Shown one piece after another: positions 4,734-8,165 of a stretch of 8,165 nt of DNA (position 1 is its first letter; each line of letters opens with the position of its first letter). Below the pieces are notes generated by a model. That model made no database searches. It was not told the origin of the DNA and saw only the letters and a list, made by a program, of their open reading frames with translations. Made by a program: the position numbers and the translations under genes. Source of the DNA: an uncultured Oscillospiraceae bacterium (GTDB taxonomy: Bacteria > Bacillota > Clostridia > Oscillospirales > Ruminococcaceae); the NCBI GenBank assembly GCA_910587465.1, contig CAJUMS010000062.1, forward strand, positions 1 through 8,165, given 5' to 3'.

Positions 4734-6275
4734 ATGAGATTTATTGTGAACAACGCACAAATGAAAGCCGCCGAGGCGGATTGCAACGCGCGGCTGATAA
4801 GCTATTCGGAGATGATGTTCAACGCGGGGAAACATATCGCGGAAAGCGTTATCGCGCGGTACAAGCCGTGTCTCACCGCAGTGATGTGCGGAACAGGCAA
4901 CAACGGCGGCGACGGCTTTGTTATCGCGAGGCTGCTGGCAGAGCGCGGGTTCAAGGTACATGTGGTGCTCGTAAACGGAGAGCCGCACACCGACTGCGCC
5001 CGTGAGCATTTCGACAAATTAAACAAAGAAAACGTCTATTTGCTTAACAAGGAAAAACAGCGCTGTACCGCGTTTGTGCAGAACGCACAGATCGTCGTCG
5101 ACTGCGTGTTCGGAACGGGATTTCACGGGAAGCTTCCCGAGTATGCCGCTGAGCTGCTGACCGCCGCGAATAACCGTCCCGTGCGCGCCGCAGTGGATGT
5201 GCCGAGCGGCGTAAACTCGGACACGGGCGAGCACGACCCGCGCTGTTTCAAGGCTACGGAAACTCATGTCCTCGCAGCTATGAAAAAAGGCTTGCTGAAC
5301 CCCGTCGCACTTGAGCTTTGCGGCGAGATAATACCGCACGATATCGGTATCGATTCGAGCTGCTACAAGGAGTTTGAGGCGATATTCGACAATGATTATT
5401 CTCGCGGAGTGCTGCCCGAACGCACGCCCGGAACGCATAAGGGAACGTTCGGGCGGCTGCTGAACATAACGGGAAGTCTTTGTTACAGCGGCGCGGCGGT
5501 GATGTCAACGCGCGCGGCGCTGCGTTCGGGAACGGGCTTGTGTACGCTCGCCGCGCCTGTATCGACCGTGAAAGCGCTCACGGGAACGCTCGTCGAGAAT
5601 ACTTTTCTGCCCCTCCCCGAAACATCTGACGGATTTGTCGGTGAAAACGCGCAGGAGATCATCGCCGAAATATTGCCGAAAATGACCGCCGCTGCGATAG
5701 GCTGTGGTCTTGGGAACAGTGAAAATACACGAAAATTGACCGAATATATTATTAAAAACGCACAATGCCCGATAATTATTGACGCGGACGGAATAAATTC
5801 AATTGCCGATAATATAAATGTATTAAAGGAGCGGACAGGCGATAAGGGCGGCAGGCGTGAGACGATAATAACGCCGCACCCCCTAGAGTTCTCGCGTATA
5901 AGCAGGCTTTCCGTTGCGGAGATACAGCACGACCGAATAGGCACGGCGCGGAGGTTCGCCGCCGAATACGGCGTGACGGTGCTGCTTAAGGGTGCGTATA
6001 CGGTCATCAGCGACAGATCGGGCGACGAGGTCTGCGTGAATACAACGGGCAGCGCGGCTCTCGCGAAAGGCGGCAGCGGAGACGTTCTCACCGGAATTAT
6101 CGCGGCTATGCTTGCGCAGGGAATTCCACCGTATATTGCAGCAAGAGCGGGCGCGTACTGTCACGGATACGCGGCTGATCTGCTGTGCAGGACAATGCAC
6201 CCCGCGGCCATACTCGCGAGCGATATTATTAACATTCTGCCCGAGGTTTACACAAACGGCGCTCCTTTGAACTGA
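4734..6275 (+). CDS. nnr: Bifunctional NAD(P)HX epimerase / ADP-dependent NAD(P)HX dehydratase
   Basis: This cytoplasmic enzyme repairs damaged (hydrated) NADH and NADPH. The N-terminal YjeF_N domain (about 1-215) epimerises R- and S-NAD(P)HX and shows CGTGNNGGDG (52-61), FGTG (126-129) and DVPSGVNSDTG (155-165). The C-terminal ribokinase-like domain (about 225-513) dehydrates the S form using ADP in bacteria; it shows KGTFGRLLNITGS (236-248), GCGLG (323-327), DADG (350-353), TPHPLEFSR (380-388), LLKGAYTVI (417-425) and NTTGSAALAKGGSGDVLTG (436-454), with Asp450 as the expected catalytic base. At 513 residues it is full length for the two-domain family, and all key motifs are intact. It is the first gene of a two-gene operon; the lipoprotein gene begins 17 bp after its stop. 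It is a housekeeping repair enzyme, and the assignment is very secure. Confidence 0.97.
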   Translation: MRFIVNNAQMKAAEADCNARLISYSEMMFNAGKHIAESVIARYKPCLTAVMCGTGNNGGDGFVIARLLAERGFKVHVVLVNGEPHTDCAREHFDKLNKENVYLLNKEKQRCTAFVQNAQIVVDCVFGTGFHGKLPEYAAELLTAANNRPVRAAVDVPSGVNSDTGEHDPRCFKATETHVLAAMKKGLLNPVALELCGEIIPHDIGIDSSCYKEFEAIFDNDYSRGVLPERTPGTHKGTFGRLLNITGSLCYSGAAVMSTRAALRSGTGLCTLAAPVSTVKALTGTLVENTFLPLPETSDGFVGENAQEIIAEILPKMTAAAIGCGLGNSENTRKLTEYIIKNAQCPIIIDADGINSIADNINVLKERTGDKGGRRETIITPHPLEFSRISRLSVAEIQHDRIGTARRFAAEYGVTVLLKGAYTVISDRSGDEVCVNTTGSAALAKGGSGDVLTGIIAAMLAQGIPPYIAARAGAYCHGYAADLLCRTMHPAAILASDIINILPEVYTNGAPLN

Positions 6276-6292
6276 AAATTGGAGGGATAGTA

Positions 6293-6880
6293 TTGTTTGA
6301 TCGTACAAATTTCACAAAAAAAATCGCCGCGGGAGCTGCGGCGGTCATAGGTCTTACCTCGCTGTGCGGCTGCTCAAAGCTGCCGTTTAACCCGTTAACG
6401 CCGAGCGCACCGAATTTCGACAGCACCTACAAGGTCGCGGCGGAGATAGTGTACGACGACCTCACCGCAAAGGCGGACGTTACGCGCAAGGGCGCATCGG
6501 AGTGGGTGTTCTCGTTCACAGAGCCGAAGCAGCTCAACGGCGTTACTATGTCGCTTGGCACGGACGGCTGGTCGGCAAAGCTTGGCGAGCTGTCGTTCAA
6601 TGTCGGAGATAACGACGTGTATACGCTTATTCCCGAGGTAATAGGCGCGTCGATAGACCAACTTCCCGCGCTAACGGGCGAGAGCCTGTCCTCGGAAGAC
6701 GGCGTGCTGACCGCCGATACGGAGTTTGACGGGAAGAAGGTCACGGTCACTGCGAACGAGCGCAGCGGCGATCTGATTTCGCTAAAATGTCCCTTTCACA
6801 AGCTGTCGGTCAATTTCACCGGTCAGCAGCCGTACACACCGTTTGACCCCGAGCAGGGAGGATTGGTTACAGAGGAATAA
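6293..6880 (+). CDS. Small secreted lipoprotein of unknown function
   Basis: The product is 195 residues. A basic N-terminus (MFDRTNFTKK), a hydrophobic stretch (11-24) and the lipobox LCGC (24-27) mark a type II signal peptide; the lipidated residue would be Cys27, so the mature protein is anchored to the outer face of the cell membrane. A Pro-rich linker (about 31-40) leads to a domain rich in short beta-strand-like segments (about 45-185) without an obvious catalytic motif. This pattern loosely recalls LolA/LppX-like lipoproteins, but I cannot confirm that. The start is TTG at 6293: GGAGGG lies 6 nt upstream, and no ATG or GTG fits before the signal peptide. The 17-bp gap to nnr implies co-transcription. 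No functional link to NAD(P)HX repair is known to me. Confidence 0.8.
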   Translation: MFDRTNFTKKIAAGAAAVIGLTSLCGCSKLPFNPLTPSAPNFDSTYKVAAEIVYDDLTAKADVTRKGASEWVFSFTEPKQLNGVTMSLGTDGWSAKLGELSFNVGDNDVYTLIPEVIGASIDQLPALTGESLSSEDGVLTADTEFDGKKVTVTANERSGDLISLKCPFHKLSVNFTGQQPYTPFDPEQGGLVTEE

Positions 6881-6911
6881 AAAAACGCGGAGCTAAAAAC
6901 TCCGCATTTTT
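6881..6911. terminator. Bidirectional intrinsic terminator between convergent genes
   Basis: GCGGAG (6887-6892) and CTCCGC (6900-6905) form a 6-bp GC stem around a 7-nt loop, flanked by an A-run (6881-6885) and a T-run (6907-6911). The T-run serves the plus-strand lipoprotein operon, whose stop codon is adjacent. On the minus strand the A-run becomes the T-run for the tetR gene, which ends at 6923. Confidence 0.88.
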
Positions 6912-6922
6912 ATTAAGTAAAA

Positions 6923-7522
6923 TTAACGTGAAACCGTTTCACCAACGTTATCCACACACAAACCAACCATACAGCTTGCAAGCTTAGCCGCGCGCTCTAT
7001 GGGTATCTCGGCGGGGTGGTTATGCCATTCTAAGTAGGTGTTGAAAAATCCTCCGACAATAAATGCGGAAACGACCGCCGCATCCTGTCCATGTCTGCTG
7101 CAGAAGCTTTCGAGGAGCTTGTCGGTCGAACTCTTTATTACATTCTTCAGACGTGACATCAACATGCCCCGCATATCCACCCTCACAAGGTGGAAGTAAT
7201 AGTCGAATTCCACGGTAATAAGCTCGTTCAGCCCCAAAAACAGATTGTAGGTGCTTGCCTCGAAATCATTCTCGTCAAATTTCTTTACAAGCTCGCTGAG
7301 TGCCGCCACCAAATCGCCTTCGATTTCGTTCAGGATATCCGTGATGTTGCGATAATGCGTATAGAACGTCCTTCGGTTGACGTTCGCCTTTTGGGTTAGC
7401 TCACTTATGGTGATAGAGGAGATGTCCTTATCTTCCATGATTCTGAAAAGAGCAGCCTTAATCGCCTTTTTCGTCCGGATGACCCTTTTGTCGGAATCAT
7501 GTCGAGTAGTGGTCTCGGTCAT
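6923..7522 (-). CDS. TetR/AcrR-family transcriptional regulator
   Basis: From the ATG at 7522 the product is 199 residues, normal for the family. The DNA-binding domain covers about residues 11-66, with the helix-turn-helix at about 39-58 (ISELTQKANVNRRTFYTHY), closely matching the TetR pattern in which the recognition helix ends in FYxHF/Y. The C-terminal part (about 75-190) is all-helical, and the segment VGGFFNTYLEWHNHP (156-170) resembles Firmicute TetR proteins with a DhaS-type C-terminal domain. GGAAGGG, 8 nt before the ATG at 7522, decides this start; an upstream in-frame GTG at 7570 has no ribosome site. No efflux pump or enzyme gene is adjacent on either strand, so the ligand and targets beyond its own promoter are unknown. 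Confidence 0.92.
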   Translation of the reverse strand: MTETTTRHDSDKRVIRTKKAIKAALFRIMEDKDISSITISELTQKANVNRRTFYTHYRNITDILNEIEGDLVAALSELVKKFDENDFEASTYNLFLGLNELITVEFDYYFHLVRVDMRGMLMSRLKNVIKSSTDKLLESFCSRHGQDAAVVSAFIVGGFFNTYLEWHNHPAEIPIERAAKLASCMVGLCVDNVGETVSR

Positions 7523-7600
7523 GGCAGATTCCCTTCCTTTCAAAAAAGTAAATATTTGGTTTTTCCTCACATCGGAATGATAAAATCTGTGAACAATTAC

Positions 7601-7629
7601 ATTATAAATCTATTTCACCCAAATGTCAA
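7601..7629 (-). promoter_or_regulatory. Consensus sigma-A promoter of tetR
   Basis: On the minus strand TTGACA (7629 to 7624), exactly 17 nt, then TATAAT (7606 to 7601) match the housekeeping consensus at all twelve positions. Transcription would start near 7594, leaving a leader of about 70 nt before the ATG at 7522. Such a strong promoter before a repressor gene suggests negative autoregulation. Confidence 0.9.
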
Positions 7630-7635
7630 GTGGGT
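7617..7635. promoter_or_regulatory. Candidate TetR operator overlapping the -35 box
   Basis: ACCCA (7617-7621) and TGGGT (7631-7635) form an inverted repeat with 9 nt between. Counting inner positions, 7 of 9 base pairs of the 19-bp site are symmetric. The site is centred on the -35 hexamer and has the size typical of TetR-family operators. A looser repeat, GTGAA (7589-7593) with TTCAC (7614-7618), brackets the -10 region. Confidence 0.45.
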
Positions 7636-7681
7636 TTTACTGCACAAACTTCCGAAATTTTGCTTAAAAAGCAACACTCAT

Positions 7682-8165
7682 TCAGTCAAATAGCACTATT
7701 TTTTTGAGACGTGTTGTTTCACGAACGTCGATGACCCTCTGGTTCGCACTTCCCTTCCAATGCAATTTCGCGTCAAACTGCGCTTTAACGAACTCTCCAT
7801 CGACGATAACGTCCGTCATGGAAACGATTTCCAGGTCTTTGATCTCCTCGTACAGATAGCCTGTGTAAAGCCAGATAGTTTTGTCGGAAAACTTTTCCCT
7901 GAATTTCCGCGCCAGTCTCGTGACCTCGCCGCGGTTTTGCGGGTGGAGAGGGTCTCCGCCGCTGAACGTCAGACCGCTGATATAATCGGGTGCGAGCTTT
8001 TCAAACAGCTCCGCCTCCGCTTCCGCGTCGAACGGGATTCCTCCGCCGATATCCCACGTATCGGGATTATGACAGCCCACGCAGCGGTGTTCGCAGCCCG
8101 CCACCCAGAGCACCGTCCGCAGCCCGTCGCCGTTGAGCATATCGTCGGTGGTTATGTTATGGTAA
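7682..8165 (-). CDS. nrdG: Anaerobic ribonucleoside-triphosphate reductase activating protein (partial 5' end)
   Basis: NrdG is a radical SAM enzyme that uses a [4Fe-4S] cluster and S-adenosylmethionine to install the glycyl radical on NrdD, allowing anaerobic synthesis of deoxyribonucleotides. The cluster motif C-x3-C-x2-C (CEHRCVGC) is intact, followed by the HNPDTWD segment and the SAM-contacting TFSGGDPL. The frame stays open to the window edge, and the visible upstream residues YHNITTDD before MLNGDGLR match the normal NrdG N-terminus. The internal ATG at 8140 is therefore not the start; the true start should be only a few codons beyond 8165. About 160 residues are visible, near full length. 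NrdD is expected nearby but is not in view. The gene is co-directional with tetR but separated from it by 159 bp containing the tetR promoter. Confidence 0.95.
   Translation of the reverse strand, partial: YHNITTDDMLNGDGLRTVLWVAGCEHRCVGCHNPDTWDIGGGIPFDAEAEAELFEKLAPDYISGLTFSGGDPLHPQNRGEVTRLARKFREKFSDKTIWLYTGYLYEEIKDLEIVSMTDVIVDGEFVKAQFDAKLHWKGSANQRVIDVRETTRLKKIVLFD

Noticed and set aside
5483..6091. Minus-strand open frame (202 codons) opposite nnr
   Set aside because: It is a shadow of the nnr dehydratase domain; composition is biased and no domain or start signal is visible.
7523..7570. Longer N-terminus for the TetR regulator from GTG at 7570
   Set aside because: No ribosome binding site precedes it, whereas GGAAGGG stands 8 nt before the ATG at 7522, and the shorter protein has the normal TetR length.
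7660..7674. Hairpin TTGCTT/AAGCAA as a terminator for nrdG
   Set aside because: The stem is only 6 bp and A/T-rich, with a 3-nt loop and no following T-run on the minus strand, so it is too weak to call.

Overview
The window looks like chromosomal DNA of a low- to medium-GC anaerobic clostridial Firmicute, probably a gut Oscillospiraceae/Ruminococcaceae-type organism. This is inferred from an anaerobic ribonucleotide reductase activase (NrdG), an ECF sigma/zinc-finger anti-sigma pair with a YfjL-like third gene, an AGCS sodium:alanine symporter, strong Gram-positive ribosome binding sites, near-consensus sigma-A promoters and a lipoprotein with a lipobox but no sign of an outer membrane. The species cannot be named from this sequence.

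Left part (1-1025): a decayed edge of an integrated mobile element. It holds a sigma-A-like promoter firing out of the window to the left, a 3' fragment of a tRNA gene (118-149, ending in CCA) with a degenerate complementary copy of its T-arm just upstream, a 23-bp near-perfect hairpin, a second T-arm-like scar on the minus strand, and a plus-strand C-terminal fragment of a VirD4/TraG conjugation coupling protein that lacks its Walker A half. The tRNA 3' end and conjugation remnant together suggest a tRNA integration site with debris of an integrative conjugative element.

Middle left (1022-2886, all minus): a compact operon read from right to left: ECF sigma factor, membrane anti-sigma factor with a zinc-finger N-terminus, and a one-helix membrane-anchored YfjL-like protein. 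Adjacent genes overlap by about 8 and 11 bp, so they are probably translationally coupled.

Middle (3005-4564, minus): a complete AGCS symporter with its own TTGAAA-N17-TATAAT promoter and a strong intrinsic terminator. It is divergent from a plus-strand operon driven by TTGACA-N17-TACAAT: bifunctional NAD(P)HX epimerase/dehydratase (nnr, 4734-6275), then 17 bp later a small unknown lipoprotein (TTG start, 6293-6880). The 38 bp between the two -35 boxes contain a central palindrome flanked by tandem TTT(T/A)TCACG repeats, a candidate shared operator.

Right part (6881-8165): a bidirectional terminator separates the lipoprotein from a convergent TetR-family regulator (minus). Its consensus promoter has a 19-bp imperfect palindrome centred on the -35 box, a candidate autoregulatory operator. 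Beyond it lies nrdG (minus), which runs off the right edge probably only a few codons short of its start; nrdD would be expected nearby, off-window. Apart from the left-end element debris, the genes are ordinary housekeeping, transport and regulation. I see no defence system, CRISPR array or complete insertion sequence. The items most worth checking are the tRNA/att scar, the divergent operator and the three-gene ECF module.
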